A stretch of 64,000 nt of DNA. Origin: Mycobacterium scrofulaceum (GTDB lineage: Bacteria; Actinomycetota; Actinomycetes; Mycobacteriales; Mycobacteriaceae). Both the position numbers and the translations under genes were made by a program. Location of the stretch: contig NZ_MVIJ01000001.1 in assembly GCF_002086735.1 (NCBI RefSeq), forward strand, positions 1-64,000, in the 5' to 3' direction. A model generated the notes under the pieces. It made no database searches. It saw only the letters and a program-made list of their open reading frames with translations, and was not told where the DNA came from. Below are positions 27,142-36,243 of the stretch, one piece after another; position 1 is the stretch's first letter, and the number at the start of each line of letters is the position of its first letter.

Positions 27142-27561
27142 ATGACTCTCTCCATGGCGATGTCCCCCTCCCCGGCTTCTTCGATGCCGCCCGCCGCCGG
27201 CGAGCTGGGCGTGGTGGCGCACGAGCACGAAGGAACCGGCTCCCGCGCCCTGGCCGATTACCCCGTGCCGCCGCCGCGGGAGATCCTCGACGCGGCCGGC
27301 GAGCTACTGCGCGCGCTGGCCGCGCCCGTGCGGATCGCCATCGTGCTGCAGCTGCGCGAGTCCCACCGCTGCGTGCACGAGCTGGTCGACGCGCTCGGCG
27401 TGCCACAGCCACTGGTCAGCCAGCACCTGAGGATTCTCAAGGCCGCCGGCGTCGTCGCCGGGGAGCGCTCGGGCCGCGAGGTACTGTACCGGCTTGCCGA
27501 TCATCACCTGGCGCACATCGTGGTGGACGCCGTGGCCCACGCGAGCGAGGACACGCCTTGA
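27142..27561 (+). CDS. smtB: ArsR/SmtB-family zinc-responsive repressor
   Basis: A 139-residue winged-helix repressor; zinc binding releases it from DNA and frees expression of smtB-furB. The helix-turn-helix is HRCVHELVDALGVPQPLVSQHLRILKAAGVV, and the alpha-5 metal site pattern DHHLAHIVVDAVAHASED has the D-x-H and H-x2-E ligands of zinc-sensing members. The region from PPPREILDAAGELLRALAAPVRIAI onward is nearly identical to M. tuberculosis Rv2358. ATG 27142 is used; ATG 27154 or 27160 are possible because GAGG is too close to the first. Its TGA overlaps the furB start (TTGA). Confidence 0.9.
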   Translation: MTLSMAMSPSPASSMPPAAGELGVVAHEHEGTGSRALADYPVPPPREILDAAGELLRALAAPVRIAIVLQLRESHRCVHELVDALGVPQPLVSQHLRILKAAGVVAGERSGREVLYRLADHHLAHIVVDAVAHASEDTP

Positions 27562-27947
27562 CGGGCGCCAGTGTGCGGTCGACCCGGCAGCGGGCGGCGA
27601 TTTCGACGCTGATGGACACCCTCGACGACTTCCGCTCGGCGCAGGAGTTGCACGACGAGCTGCGCCGCCGCGGCGAGAACATCGGGTTGACCACCGTCTA
27701 CCGGACGTTGCAGTCCATGGCAGCGGCGGGAATGGTCGATACGCTGCGGACCGACACCGGCGAGTCGGTCTACCGCCGGTGTTCCGAGCACCACCATCAC
27801 CATCTGGTCTGTCGCAGCTGTGGTTCCACCATCGAGGTCGGCGACCACGAGGTGGAGGAGTGGGCGGCGCAAATCGCCGCCAAGCACGGCTATTCCGACG
27901 TCAGCCACACCATCGAGATCTTCGGCACCTGCAAGGACTGTCGCTAG
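27558..27947 (+). CDS. furB: Zinc uptake regulator Zur (FurB)
   Basis: A 129-residue Fur-family repressor that, with zinc, shuts down zinc uptake and alternative ribosomal-protein genes. The DNA-binding helices are in RSTRQRAAISTLM and NIGLTTVYRTLQSMAAAGMVD. The metal motifs are HHHHHLVCRSCG, DVSHTIEIFGTCKDC. The TTG start overlaps the smtB stop by four bases, so translation is coupled and the two zinc regulators respond together, as in the M. tuberculosis Rv2358-furB operon. Confidence 0.93.
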   Translation: MTGASVRSTRQRAAISTLMDTLDDFRSAQELHDELRRRGENIGLTTVYRTLQSMAAAGMVDTLRTDTGESVYRRCSEHHHHHLVCRSCGSTIEVGDHEVEEWAAQIAAKHGYSDVSHTIEIFGTCKDCR

Positions 27948-27987
27948 CTCCCCGGACGTCGGACTGGCTTTCCGCTGGGCGGAAGCG

Positions 27988-28416
27988 TCACGACGTCAGC
28001 GAGCTCCGGATCCCGGCGCCGGTGTCGAGCACCAACAGGATCAGGGTGCGCAGGGCGTCGTCGGTCAGGCCCGCGCCGGGAAAGTTGTAGCGCAGCATCA
28101 CGTCGCCGGTTTTGGCCGCGCCCTTGCCCGAGTTGCGTTGCGCGGCTTTCTGATCGACCTTCTCGGCGAGCGTGATGCTGCCGAAGTTGCAGTCGCGCGC
28201 CTGCTTGGCGACCTGATCGCTGACCTTCTTGGTCAGCGGCAGGTCCCATGCCACGACCTGGGTGAGCGACACGAGGTCGAGGTCGTCGGCGATGTTCACC
28301 ACTCGCAAGGACGCGATGGTCCCGGCATGGCGCACCGTCAGCGCCCCGTCGGGCTCCTCCTCGACCGAGAGGACCTCGCCGAGCACCGAGGCCAGACGTT
28401 CCTGCAGTGGTGGCAT
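27988..28416 (-). CDS. Conserved hypothetical protein (Rv2360c-like)
   Basis: A 142-residue soluble protein, the same length as Rv2360c next to uppS in M. tuberculosis. It starts MPPLQERLASVLGEVLSVEEEPDG and has an alternating pattern suited to a YbjN-like or type III chaperone-like alpha/beta fold (LRVVNIADDLDLVSLTQVVAWDLPL, VMLRYNFPGAGLTDDALRTLILLVLDTG). No catalytic motif is seen. The start codon lies just after the tandem repeat that separates it from uppS; both genes are probably one transcript. It is convergent with furB. Confidence 0.75.
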   Translation of the reverse strand: MPPLQERLASVLGEVLSVEEEPDGALTVRHAGTIASLRVVNIADDLDLVSLTQVVAWDLPLTKKVSDQVAKQARDCNFGSITLAEKVDQKAAQRNSGKGAAKTGDVMLRYNFPGAGLTDDALRTLILLVLDTGAGIRSSLTS

Positions 28417-28428
28417 CGGATCCTCTCC

Positions 28429-28589
28429 GTGAGGACCCGTTGCGCCCGGCTCCGCCGCGCTTCCGGTCCCCACTAAATCATCCTCGTGAGGACCCGTTGC
28501 GCCCGGCTCCGCCGCGCTTCCGGTCCCCACTAAATCATCCTCGTGAGGACCCGTTGCGCCCGGCTCCGCCGCGCTTCCGGTCCCCACTA
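28429..28589 (-). repeat. MIRU-type 57-bp tandem repeat (2.8 copies)
   Basis: Three direct copies: 28429-28485, 28486-28542 and a 47-base partial copy 28543-28589. The two full copies are identical by eye. On the minus strand each full unit contains GAGG followed by ATGATTTAG, a tiny ribosome-site/start/stop cassette. The array begins inside the uppS stop codon (TAG) and ends 12 bases before the start of the next gene. Inter-gene placement within an operon and abutting stop and start signals are hallmarks of mycobacterial interspersed repetitive units. The 57-bp length keeps the frame, so read-through would give a 19-residue repeat. Confidence 0.85.
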
Positions 28590-29504
28590 GGCGCTCCCGA
28601 ATCTTCTGTTCCGCGAAGCGTATTCCTCGCAGGCCGCCCACAAGTCGCGGCGGTCGTAGTCGGGCCACAGCTTGTCCTGAAAGATGTACTCGGCGTAAGC
28701 CGCCTGCCACAGCATGAAATTGCTGGATCGCTGCTCCCCCGACGTCCGCAGGAAGAGGTCCACGTCGGGGATGTCGGGCCGTTGCAGGTGATGGGCCACC
28801 GTCGATTCGGTGACGCGCTCCGGGTTCAGCCTGCCCGCAGCCGCCAGGCGTGCGATTTCCCTTGCGGCGTCGGCAATTTCGGCACGGCCACCGTAGTTCA
28901 CGCAGTAGTTGACGGTGATGACGTCGTTGTCCTTCGTCATGTCCTCCGCGATCGCCAACTCGTTGATCACGCTGCGCCACAGCCGGGGCCGTGAACCCAC
29001 CCACCGGATCTTGACCCCTATGGTCTTCAGGTTCACGCGGCGCATGCGGACCACGTCGCGGTTGAAGCCCATCAGGAAGCGGACCTCCTCGGGGGACCGC
29101 TTCCAGTTTTCGGTGGAGAACGCGTAGAGGCTGAGCCACTTGATGCCGATTTCGATCGCACCGCAGACGACGTCGATGACCACCGCCTCCCCCGCCCGGT
29201 GGCCGTCGGTTCGGGTCAGGCCCTGTTCGGTGGCCCAGCGGCCGTTGCCGTCCATCACGATGGCCACATGATTGGGCAGTCGATCCGCCGGAATGCGCGG
29301 CGCCGCGGCCTTCGAGATGTGTTGCGGCGGCCGGCAGGGGCCGCCGTCCACGGACGGCGGCAGTTCGGGAAAGACGACCGGCCAGGTCGACCGGTCGGGA
29401 AAGACCGGGTAGTCGTCGGGCGCGGGGGGCAGCTGGGGGAAATCGGTCGGCTTCGGGGGGCGCTCGGCCTTCCGGCCGGGGCCACCGGCGCGGACCCTAG
29501 CCAC
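28587..29504 (-). CDS. uppS: Long-chain (decaprenyl) diphosphate synthase
   Basis: A 305-residue cis-prenyltransferase that makes decaprenyl diphosphate, the lipid carrier for peptidoglycan and arabinogalactan. The catalytic block is [18 protein letters not shown] (Asp near residue 85), followed by [15 protein letters not shown] and the C-terminal [26 protein letters not shown]. About 70 N-terminal residues are Pro-rich, as in M. tuberculosis Rv2361c (296 residues). Its start overlaps the recO stop by eight bases. Confidence 0.95.
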   Translation of the reverse strand: MARVRAGGPGRKAERPPKPTDFPQLPPAPDDYPVFPDRSTWPVVFPELPPSVDGGPCRPPQHISKAAAPRIPADRLPNHVAIVMDGNGRWATEQGLTRTDGHRAGEAVVIDVVCGAIEIGIKWLSLYAFSTENWKRSPEEVRFLMGFNRDVVRMRRVNLKTIGVKIRWVGSRPRLWRSVINELAIAEDMTKDNDVITVNYCVNYGGRAEIADAAREIARLAAAGRLNPERVTESTVAHHLQRPDIPDVDLFLRTSGEQRSSNFMLWQAAYAEYIFQDKLWPDYDRRDLWAACEEYASRNRRFGSA

Positions 29505-30294
29505 AGTCCAGGTCCCGCTCGACCAGCGCCGCGCGCCGCTGCGCGAGGGTGCGGTCGACGTGATACGTCCGTTCCACCAGCGGCAACGTTTTCAGCTGCC
29601 GTTCCAGATGCCATTGCAGGTGCGCGGCCACCAGGCCGCTGGCGTAGCTGCGGTGCGATTGCGGGGCCTGTTCGGCGAACTCCCACTCGCCGTCGTGCAG
29701 CGCGGACATCAGATCCAGCACGCCCGGCGGCGGTGTCGTCGAACCGGCCGGACGGCAGTGGGTGCAAACGCTGCCCCCGGCGCCGACGTGAAACGCCCGA
29801 TGCGGCCCGGGGGTGGCGCACCGGGCGCACTCGGTCAGCGCCGGCGCCCACCCGGCGATGCCCATGGCGCGCAGCAGGTAGGCGTCCAGCAGCAGGTCCC
29901 GGGACCGGCGGCCGTCGGCCACCGCCCGCAGGGCGCTGACCGTGAGCCGGTGCAGGGCCGGGGCGGGGGCCCGCTCCTCACCGGCGAGGCGCTCGGCGGT
30001 TTCCAGCATCGCGCACCCGCAGGTGTAGCGGCCGTAGTCGCTCACGATGTCGGTGGCGAACGCGTCGATCGAGACGACCTGGGTGACGATGTCGAGATTG
30101 CGGCCGGGATGCAGTTGCGCGTCGATGTGCGCGAACGGCTCCAGCCGCGCGCCGAATTTGCTGCGGGTGCGGCGAACCCCCTTCGCCACCGCCCGAACCA
30201 ACCCGTGATCGCGGGTTAGCAGGGTGACGATCCGGTCGGCCTCGCCGAGCTTGTGCTGACGCAACACCACCGCCCGGTCTCGATACAGCCGCAT
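29497..30294 (-). CDS. recO: DNA repair protein RecO
   Basis: A 265-residue recombination mediator (same length as in M. tuberculosis) that helps load RecA on SSB-coated gaps. The OB-fold N-terminus is [30 protein letters not shown]; a zinc motif [11 protein letters not shown]...CTHC follows near residue 175. ATG 30294 gives [10 protein letters not shown]; an ATG six bases upstream is an alternative. It is the first gene of the minus-strand run recO-uppS and is divergent from the amidase. Confidence 0.94.
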   Translation of the reverse strand: MRLYRDRAVVLRQHKLGEADRIVTLLTRDHGLVRAVAKGVRRTRSKFGARLEPFAHIDAQLHPGRNLDIVTQVVSIDAFATDIVSDYGRYTCGCAMLETAERLAGEERAPAPALHRLTVSALRAVADGRRSRDLLLDAYLLRAMGIAGWAPALTECARCATPGPHRAFHVGAGGSVCTHCRPAGSTTPPPGVLDLMSALHDGEWEFAEQAPQSHRSYASGLVAAHLQWHLERQLKTLPLVERTYHVDRTLAQRRAALVERDLDCG

Positions 30295-30356
30295 CACCAT
30301 AGTTTTGCACCCCGCCGCGACAATGCTGGTATCCGCGCCGGTTAGTCTCGTACCCC

Positions 30357-31856
30357 GTGATTGGCGCTTCCAACTCAGGTCCTGGGTCCGTTTTCGGATC
30401 CGGTGGCCAGCGCCTGCCCACGCTGACTGACCTGCTGTATCAGCTGGCCAGCCGCTCCGTGACATCCGTCACACTGGTGCGCCGGTCCCTGCACGCCATC
30501 CATGCGAGCCAGCCGACGCTGAACGCCTTCCGCGTCGTGCTGACCGAGTCCGCGCTGGCCGACGCGGCCGCGGCCGATCGGCGGCGGGCGGCCGGAGACA
30601 CGGCGCCGTTGCTGGGCATCCCGATCGCGGTCAAAGACGATGTCGACGTTGCTGGAGTGCCGACGGCCTACGGCACCGAGGGATACGTCCCGCCCGCAAC
30701 CCACGACGCCGAGGTGGTTCGCCGCTTGAAGGCGGCGGGCGCGGTGATCGTCGGCAAGACCAACACCTGCGAGCTCGGCCAGTGGCCCTTCACCAGCGGG
30801 CCCGGCTTCGGGCACACCCGCAACCCCTGGTCGCGGCGGCACAGCCCGGGCGGCTCGTCCGGCGGCAGCGCGGCCGCGGTGGCCGCGGGGCTGGTCACCG
30901 CCGCGATCGGCTCCGACGGCGCCGGCAGCGTCCGCATCCCCGCCGCCTGGACGCACCTGGTCGGCATCAAGCCGCAGCGCGGCCGCATCTCCACCTGGCC
31001 GCTGCCCGAGGCGTTCAACGGAATCACGGTCAACGGCGTGCTGGCCCGCACGGTGGCCGACGCGGCGCTGGTGCTCGACGCGGCGTCGGGCAACGTCGAG
31101 GGCGACCGGCACAAGCCGCCCCCCATCACGGCGTCCGACTACGTCGGCATCGCGCCCGGTCCGCTGAACATCGCGCTGTCGACCCGGTTCCCCTACACCG
31201 GTTTTCGCCCCAAGCTGCATCCCGAGATCCTGGCTGCGACGCGCGCCGTGGCCGACCAGCTCGAGCTGCTCGGCCACACCGTGGTGCCCGGCAACCCGGA
31301 CTACGGCCTGCGGCTGTCGTGGGATTTCCTCGCCCGGTCCACCGCCGGCCTGCGCGACTGGGAGGAGCGGCTGGGCGACGGCGTGATCCTCGACCCCCGC
31401 ACGGTGTCCAACCTGCGCCTGGGTCACGTGTTGGGTCAGGCGATCCTGCGCACCGCGCGCCAACACGAAGCCGCGGCCCAGCGCCGGGTGGGCTCGGTCT
31501 TCGACATCGTCGATGTCGTGCTGGCCCCGACCACCGCCCAGCCGCCACCGCTGGCGCGCTCCTTCGACCGGTTGAGCGGCTTCGCCACCGACCGCGCGAT
31601 GATCGCCGCCTGCCCGCTGACCTTCCCGTGGAACGTGTTGGGCTGGCCGTCGATCAACGTGCCGGCCGGGTTCACCTCCGACGGGCTGCCGATCGGCGTG
31701 CAGTTGATGGGGCCCGCCAACAGCGAGGGCATGCTGATCTCGCTGGCCGCCGAACTGGAGGCCGTGTGCGGGTGGTCGACCAGGCAACCGACGATGTGGT
31801 GGAACGCCGAGACGGGCACACCCCCGGTCGCGGGCGCCCCGCCGCCGCGAAGGTGA
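30357..31856 (+). CDS. amiA2: Amidase (amidase signature family)
   Basis: A 499-residue serine hydrolase of the amidase signature family that hydrolyses amides to acids and ammonia; the natural substrate is unknown. The Lys-cisSer-Ser triad is visible as K in IAVKDDVDV (near residue 94) and the two serines in SPGGSSGGSAAAVAAGL with GSDGAGSVRIPA. The start is GTG. Position opposite recO matches amiA2 (Rv2363) of M. tuberculosis. Confidence 0.92.
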   Translation: MIGASNSGPGSVFGSGGQRLPTLTDLLYQLASRSVTSVTLVRRSLHAIHASQPTLNAFRVVLTESALADAAAADRRRAAGDTAPLLGIPIAVKDDVDVAGVPTAYGTEGYVPPATHDAEVVRRLKAAGAVIVGKTNTCELGQWPFTSGPGFGHTRNPWSRRHSPGGSSGGSAAAVAAGLVTAAIGSDGAGSVRIPAAWTHLVGIKPQRGRISTWPLPEAFNGITVNGVLARTVADAALVLDAASGNVEGDRHKPPPITASDYVGIAPGPLNIALSTRFPYTGFRPKLHPEILAATRAVADQLELLGHTVVPGNPDYGLRLSWDFLARSTAGLRDWEERLGDGVILDPRTVSNLRLGHVLGQAILRTARQHEAAAQRRVGSVFDIVDVVLAPTTAQPPPLARSFDRLSGFATDRAMIAACPLTFPWNVLGWPSINVPAGFTSDGLPIGVQLMGPANSEGMLISLAAELEAVCGWSTRQPTMWWNAETGTPPVAGAPPPRR

Positions 31857-31971
31857 AACGTCAAGCGGCGCAGTGCCGGACGTGGACTTCGCTCGAGTTG
31901 GCGCCCACCCCTGAGCAGTGTCGACGACGGGCGGCGTCGCTATCTCGTCCTTTAGTCGCCGAGTATCGGTA

Positions 31972-33477
31972 TCAGTGAGCGCCGGCCAAAAGTGGGCTCA
32001 GTAGGGCGTGGCGCCGCGCGCTGGTCTCGTTCATCCCGACCAGAGTGACGTTTTTCCCCTTGGACTGGTACTTGTTCGTGATCGCATCCAGCGTGGCAAC
32101 GCTGGATGCATCCCAGATGTGCGCACCACTCATGTCGATGACGATGTTGGTGGGGTCGCTGGCGTAGTCGAACTGATAGATCAGGTCGTTACTGGAGGCG
32201 AAGAACAATTCGCCCTGGACCGCATACACCCGGGTGTCCTCGTCGGGATGATCGACGTCGATGACGTCGGTAACGTGCGCGACCCGATTCGCGAACAGCA
32301 CCATCGCGGTCAGCGTCCCTGCCGCGACACCGAAAGCCAGGTTGTCGGTGGCCACGGTGCCGACCACCGTCGACAGCATCACCGCCGTCTCACTCTTCGG
32401 CATGCGGCGCAACGTCTTTGGGTTCACGCTGTGCCAATCCATGGTGGCCGCGGAAACCATAATCATGACCGCGACCAGAGCCGCCATCGGAATCTTGGCG
32501 ACCAGATCACCCAGCCCCACAACCAGCGCGAGGAGAAACGAGCCCGCCAGAAAGGTGGAGATGCGGGTGCGCGCGCCGCTGATCTTGACGTTGATCATGG
32601 TCTGGCCGATCATCGCGCAGCCACCCATGCCGCCGAAGAAACCCGTCACGAAGTTGGCCACACCTTGGCCGATGGCCTCGCGGGACTTGTTGGAGTGGGT
32701 ATCGGTGATGTCGTCGACCAGTTTGGCCGTCATCAGCGATTCCAGCAGCCCGACCAGCGCCATCGCCAGAGCGTAGGGGGCGATGACCCCCAGGGTGTGC
32801 CCCGTCATCGGCACGTCCGGGACCAACAGTCGCGGCAAGCTGGTCGGCAACTGTCCCTCGTCGCCGACGGTGGGCACCGACCACTTCAGCGCGACGGCCG
32901 CCGCGGTCAGGACCACGATCGCTACCAACGGCGCCGGGACGACGGTCGTGATTCTGGGCAGCAGCGCAATCATCGCCAAACCCGCAGCAACCATCGGATA
33001 CACCAGCCACGGCACCCCACGCAGGTGCGGCATCTGTGACAGGAAGATCAAAATCGCCAACGCGTTGACGAAGCCCACCATCACGCTGCGCGGCACGAAC
33101 CGCATCAACTTGGCCACCCCGAGACCGCCCAGGGCGAGCTGGAACACGCCGGCCAGGATGACCGCGGCGACCAAATAGTTCACCCCGTACTGCCGGGTCA
33201 GCGGAGCGACCACCAGGGCCACCGCACCGGTGGCGGCCGAGATCATCGCCGGCCGGCCCCCGACGATGGCGATCGTGACAGCCATCGTGAAGGCCGCGAA
33301 CAACCCAACCCTGGGATCGACACCGGCGATGATGGAAAACGCGATCGCTTCCGGGATCAACGCCAACGCGACCACCAGACCCGCCAGCACTTCCCGGCGT
33401 AAGCGGCGTGGTGAGCGCAGCGCGGCCAGGACCGACTGTTCGTCGACGGGTGTGGCCGGTGTTGCCACGGTTGTCAT
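31972..33477 (-). CDS. SulP-family anion transporter with STAS domain
   Basis: A 501-residue membrane protein: about 10-12 hydrophobic helices to residue ~390 and a cytoplasmic STAS domain (residues ~405-500, with VYAVQGELFFASSNDLIYQFDY and IVIDMSGAHIWDASSVATLDAI). SulP motifs include ALIPEAIAFSIIAGVDP and the GFFGGMGGCAMIGQTMINVKISGARTRIS block. The substrate may be sulfate or bicarbonate; this subgroup of ~500 residues cannot be assigned by eye. It is not at this position in M. tuberculosis and borders a decayed recombinase fragment, suggesting local rearrangement. Confidence 0.88.
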   Translation of the reverse strand: MTTVATPATPVDEQSVLAALRSPRRLRREVLAGLVVALALIPEAIAFSIIAGVDPRVGLFAAFTMAVTIAIVGGRPAMISAATGAVALVVAPLTRQYGVNYLVAAVILAGVFQLALGGLGVAKLMRFVPRSVMVGFVNALAILIFLSQMPHLRGVPWLVYPMVAAGLAMIALLPRITTVVPAPLVAIVVLTAAAVALKWSVPTVGDEGQLPTSLPRLLVPDVPMTGHTLGVIAPYALAMALVGLLESLMTAKLVDDITDTHSNKSREAIGQGVANFVTGFFGGMGGCAMIGQTMINVKISGARTRISTFLAGSFLLALVVGLGDLVAKIPMAALVAVMIMVSAATMDWHSVNPKTLRRMPKSETAVMLSTVVGTVATDNLAFGVAAGTLTAMVLFANRVAHVTDVIDVDHPDEDTRVYAVQGELFFASSNDLIYQFDYASDPTNIVIDMSGAHIWDASSVATLDAITNKYQSKGKNVTLVGMNETSARRHALLSPLLAGAH

Positions 33478-33650
33478 CTGAAAGCTCCGTTTCGGACGGA
33501 TGCGCCGCAGGGCGCAAGTTGGTTAAGTCAATTGCCAGCAGAATCGCTGCACTGCACGAGAAGCGTTGTCGCCGAACATCTTTGCATCACTGCGTCCACA
33601 ACGCTCGCCCGGACCAACGGGGATCCAGGCGCGACTCGGCTACGCCGACT

Positions 33651-33900
33651 CTACCCACGCGCAAGGGTCGACCCGCAATCAAAACGCATCGTATGTGGGC
33701 AAGCACACATTCGGAACTCGGCTTCGGCGGTCGCGGCCAGCGTGGCGGCACAGCGCAGGGTCATCTCGGGGTTTTCATGCCCGAGGTAGCGCGTTGCACG
33801 GCGGGGATGGGCACGCCGTCGCTAAGCAGTCGATGGAGGGGGCGGTGAGTCCGGCTGAACCGCAACTGGTTTCCCGCGGCATCTGAGCCCGCGCAGGGCT
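33651..33900 (-). pseudogene. Decayed C-terminal fragment of a tyrosine recombinase
   Basis: The 540-bp gap 33478-34016 has no intact gene, but its minus strand encodes pieces of a phage-type integrase in three frames. DAAGNQLRFSRTHR comes first (about 33850-33890), then LHRLLSDGVPIPAVQ, then RYLGHENPEMTLRCAATLAATAEAEF, ending at a stop at 33651. Together they match the conserved RLRHxxATLL...GVPIxxVQRYLGHxxPEMTxRY end of the family. Two frameshifts separate the pieces, the HxLRH box is damaged, and the nucleophile tyrosine position reads Cys. The rest of the gap (33478-33650 and 33901-34016) shows nothing recognisable. Confidence 0.75.
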
Positions 33901-34016
33901 TTTAATCTCGTCGGAGCTGCGTTGTAGGTGGCACACGGGCGTGGCCGGCGACCGGCCCGATCCTGCTTGCCTCCGACGATCAAGCGCTTCGGCGCCAGAT
34001 CGGGGCAGGTGGCGCG

Positions 34017-34916
34017 TCAGAAGCCAAGCCGGCCAAGCTGTTTGGGATCGCTCTGCCAGTTCTTGGCGACCTTGACGCGCAGGTCCAGGTAGACCTTGGT
34101 GCCGAGCAGCTTTTCGATCTGGCCGCGCGCCGCCGTACCCACCTGCCTCAGCCGGGCGCCACCCTTGCCGATGATGATGCCCTTCTGGCTGTCGCGCTCG
34201 ACGAACAGCAGCGCGTGCACGTCGATCAGGTCGTCGCGGTCCTCGCGGGGGTTGACCTCGTCGATCACCACCGCCAGCGAGTGCGGCAGCTCGTCGCGCA
34301 CCCCCTCCAGCGCGGCCTCGCGGATCAACTCGGCCATCAGGACTTCCTCGGGCTCGTCGGTCAGCTCGCCGTCGGGGTAGTACGCCGGGCCGGCGGGCAG
34401 CGCCGCGGCCAGCACGTCGATCAGCACGTCCACCTGCTCCCCGGTGGCCGCGGAGACCGGGACGATCTCGGCCGAGTCGCCGACCAGCTCGCTCACCGCG
34501 ACCAGCTGCGCGGCCACCCGATCTCTGGGCACCTTGTCGATCTTGGTGACGATGGCCACCAGCGTCGTCTTCGGTGCGGTGGAACGGATCTGGTCGACGA
34601 TCCACCGGTCCCCGGGACCGATCGCCTCGTCGGCCGGGATGCACAACCCGATCACGTCGACTTCGCCGTAGGTGTCGCGCACCAAGTCGTTGAGCCGCTT
34701 GCCCAGCAGGGTGCGCGGCCGGTGCAGGCCGGGCGTGTCGACCAGGATGATCTGGAAGTTTTCCCGGTGCACGATGCCGCGAATGGTGTGCCGCGTGGTC
34801 TGCGGGCGCGTCGAGGTGATGGCCACCTTGGTGCCGACCAGCGCGTTGGTGAGCGTCGATTTGCCGGTGTTCGGCCGGCCGACCAAACACACGAACCCGG
34901 AACGGAATTCGCTCAT
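34017..34916 (-). CDS. era: GTPase Era
   Basis: A 299-residue GTPase that binds the 3' end of 16S rRNA and assists 30S assembly. The G motifs are GRPNTGKST (residues 13-21), DTPGLHRPRTLLG and TKIDKV; the C-terminal KH domain contains IIIGKGGARLRQVGTAARGQIEKLL. Start is 22 bases past the corC stop, so it ends the operon phoH-ybeY-X-corC-era, and shares with YbeY a role in small-subunit maturation. Confidence 0.96.
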   Translation of the reverse strand: MSEFRSGFVCLVGRPNTGKSTLTNALVGTKVAITSTRPQTTRHTIRGIVHRENFQIILVDTPGLHRPRTLLGKRLNDLVRDTYGEVDVIGLCIPADEAIGPGDRWIVDQIRSTAPKTTLVAIVTKIDKVPRDRVAAQLVAVSELVGDSAEIVPVSAATGEQVDVLIDVLAAALPAGPAYYPDGELTDEPEEVLMAELIREAALEGVRDELPHSLAVVIDEVNPREDRDDLIDVHALLFVERDSQKGIIIGKGGARLRQVGTAARGQIEKLLGTKVYLDLRVKVAKNWQSDPKQLGRLGF

Positions 34917-34938
34917 ATCGTCGAGCGTGCACTCGGTG

Positions 34939-36243
34939 TCACAGCGGGTTCCCCTCGTCGGAGCCGTTGGTCTCGGGCTGGGCCGGGCTCAGCAGGACGG
35001 TGCCGATCCGCACGCGCCCCCGGTGGTCGGTGCCCCCCTCGGCCTGCAGCCGCAGCCCGTGCGAGACCACCTCGGCCCCGGGCAGCGGAACCCGGCCCAG
35101 TTCCAGCGCAAGCAGGCCGCCGACGGTGTCGACGTCGAGGTCGTCGTCGAATTCGACGCCGTACAGTTCGCCGAGGTCTTCGATCGGCAACCGCGCCGAA
35201 ACGCGGAAACGTTTGTCGCCCAGCTCTTCCACCGGCGCCGTCTCCGCCTGGTCGTACTCGTCGGCGATCTCGCCGACGATTTCCTCCAGCACGTCCTCGA
35301 TGCTGACCAGCCCGGCTATCGCGCCGTACTCATCGACGAGCAACGCCATGTGGTTGCGGTCGCGCTGCATTTCGCGCAGCAGCGTGTCCAGCGGCTTGGA
35401 GTCCGGCACGAACACCGCCGGGCGCATCACCTGGGCCACGGTGATGCCCCGACCGCCGTCGCCCGACAGAAACGCCTGCTGCACAAGGTCTTTCAAATAC
35501 ACCACACCGACGATGTCGTCGACGTTCTCGCCGATCACCGGGATGCGGGAATGGCCGCTGCGCACCGCCAGGGTCAGCGCCTGGCTGGCAAGCTTGTCGC
35601 TTTCGATCCAGATCATCTCGGTGCGCGGCACCATCACCTCGCGCGCGGGGGTGTCACCGAGCTCGAACACGGACTCGATCATCCGGCGTTCGTCGGCGGC
35701 GACCACACCGCGCTGCTGGGCCAGGTCGACGACCTCGCGCAACTCGATCTCGGATGCGAACGGTCCGTTGCGCAAGCCACGCCCCGGCGTCAGCGCGTTA
35801 CCCAGGACCACCAGCAACCGGCTCAGCGGCATCAACAACCACGAGATGATCCGCAGCGGAACGGCCATCGTCAACGAGATGGTGTAGGCGTGCTGCCGCC
35901 CGAGGGTGCGCGGACCGACCCCGATGACCACGAAACTCGTCACCACCATGGTGGCCGCGGCGCCGAACAATGCCCAGTTCAAACCCAGGTTGTCGTACAG
36001 GAACAGCACCAGCAGCACCGTCGCCGTGATCTCGCAGGTGATCCGCAGCAGCACGACGAGATTGATGTAGCGCGGCCGCTCGGCCATCACCTCGGCCAGT
36101 GACACGGCGCCGGGCCGCTCCTCGCGGACCAGTTCCTGGACCCGGGCCAGCGACACCGTACTGATGGCGGCGTCGGTCGCCGCGAACAGCCCGCCGATGG
36201 CGATCAGCGCCATCGCGCCGAGCAGCCAGGACAGGCCGGTCAA
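34939..36243 (-). CDS. CNNM/CorC-family membrane protein with CBS domains
   Basis: A 434-residue protein with a DUF21 membrane domain of about three to four helices (to residue ~170), two CBS domains ([14 protein letters not shown]..., [18 protein letters not shown]...) and a C-terminal CorC/HlyC domain ([44 protein letters not shown]). Such proteins support Mg/Co ion efflux or homeostasis. It starts with TTG that overlaps the upstream gene's stop (TTGA). Corresponds to Rv2366c, which is next to era's locus in M. tuberculosis. Confidence 0.9.
   Translation of the reverse strand: MTGLSWLLGAMALIAIGGLFAATDAAISTVSLARVQELVREERPGAVSLAEVMAERPRYINLVVLLRITCEITATVLLVLFLYDNLGLNWALFGAAATMVVTSFVVIGVGPRTLGRQHAYTISLTMAVPLRIISWLLMPLSRLLVVLGNALTPGRGLRNGPFASEIELREVVDLAQQRGVVAADERRMIESVFELGDTPAREVMVPRTEMIWIESDKLASQALTLAVRSGHSRIPVIGENVDDIVGVVYLKDLVQQAFLSGDGGRGITVAQVMRPAVFVPDSKPLDTLLREMQRDRNHMALLVDEYGAIAGLVSIEDVLEEIVGEIADEYDQAETAPVEELGDKRFRVSARLPIEDLGELYGVEFDDDLDVDTVGGLLALELGRVPLPGAEVVSHGLRLQAEGGTDHRGRVRIGTVLLSPAQPETNGSDEGNPL

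Noticed and set aside
28429..28589. Possible CRISPR array
   Set aside because: The copies are contiguous direct repeats without unique spacers, and no cas genes are present; the structure fits a MIRU/VNTR.
27988..29139. A longer version of the Rv2360c-like protein including the 19-residue repeats
   Set aside because: The extended frame runs through the MIRU array into uppS in another frame; ATG 28416 gives the exact length of the known homologue.
33408..33886. Small plus-strand frames in the gap before era
   Set aside because: They read the antisense of the integrase fragment, have no ribosome site and no known similarity.
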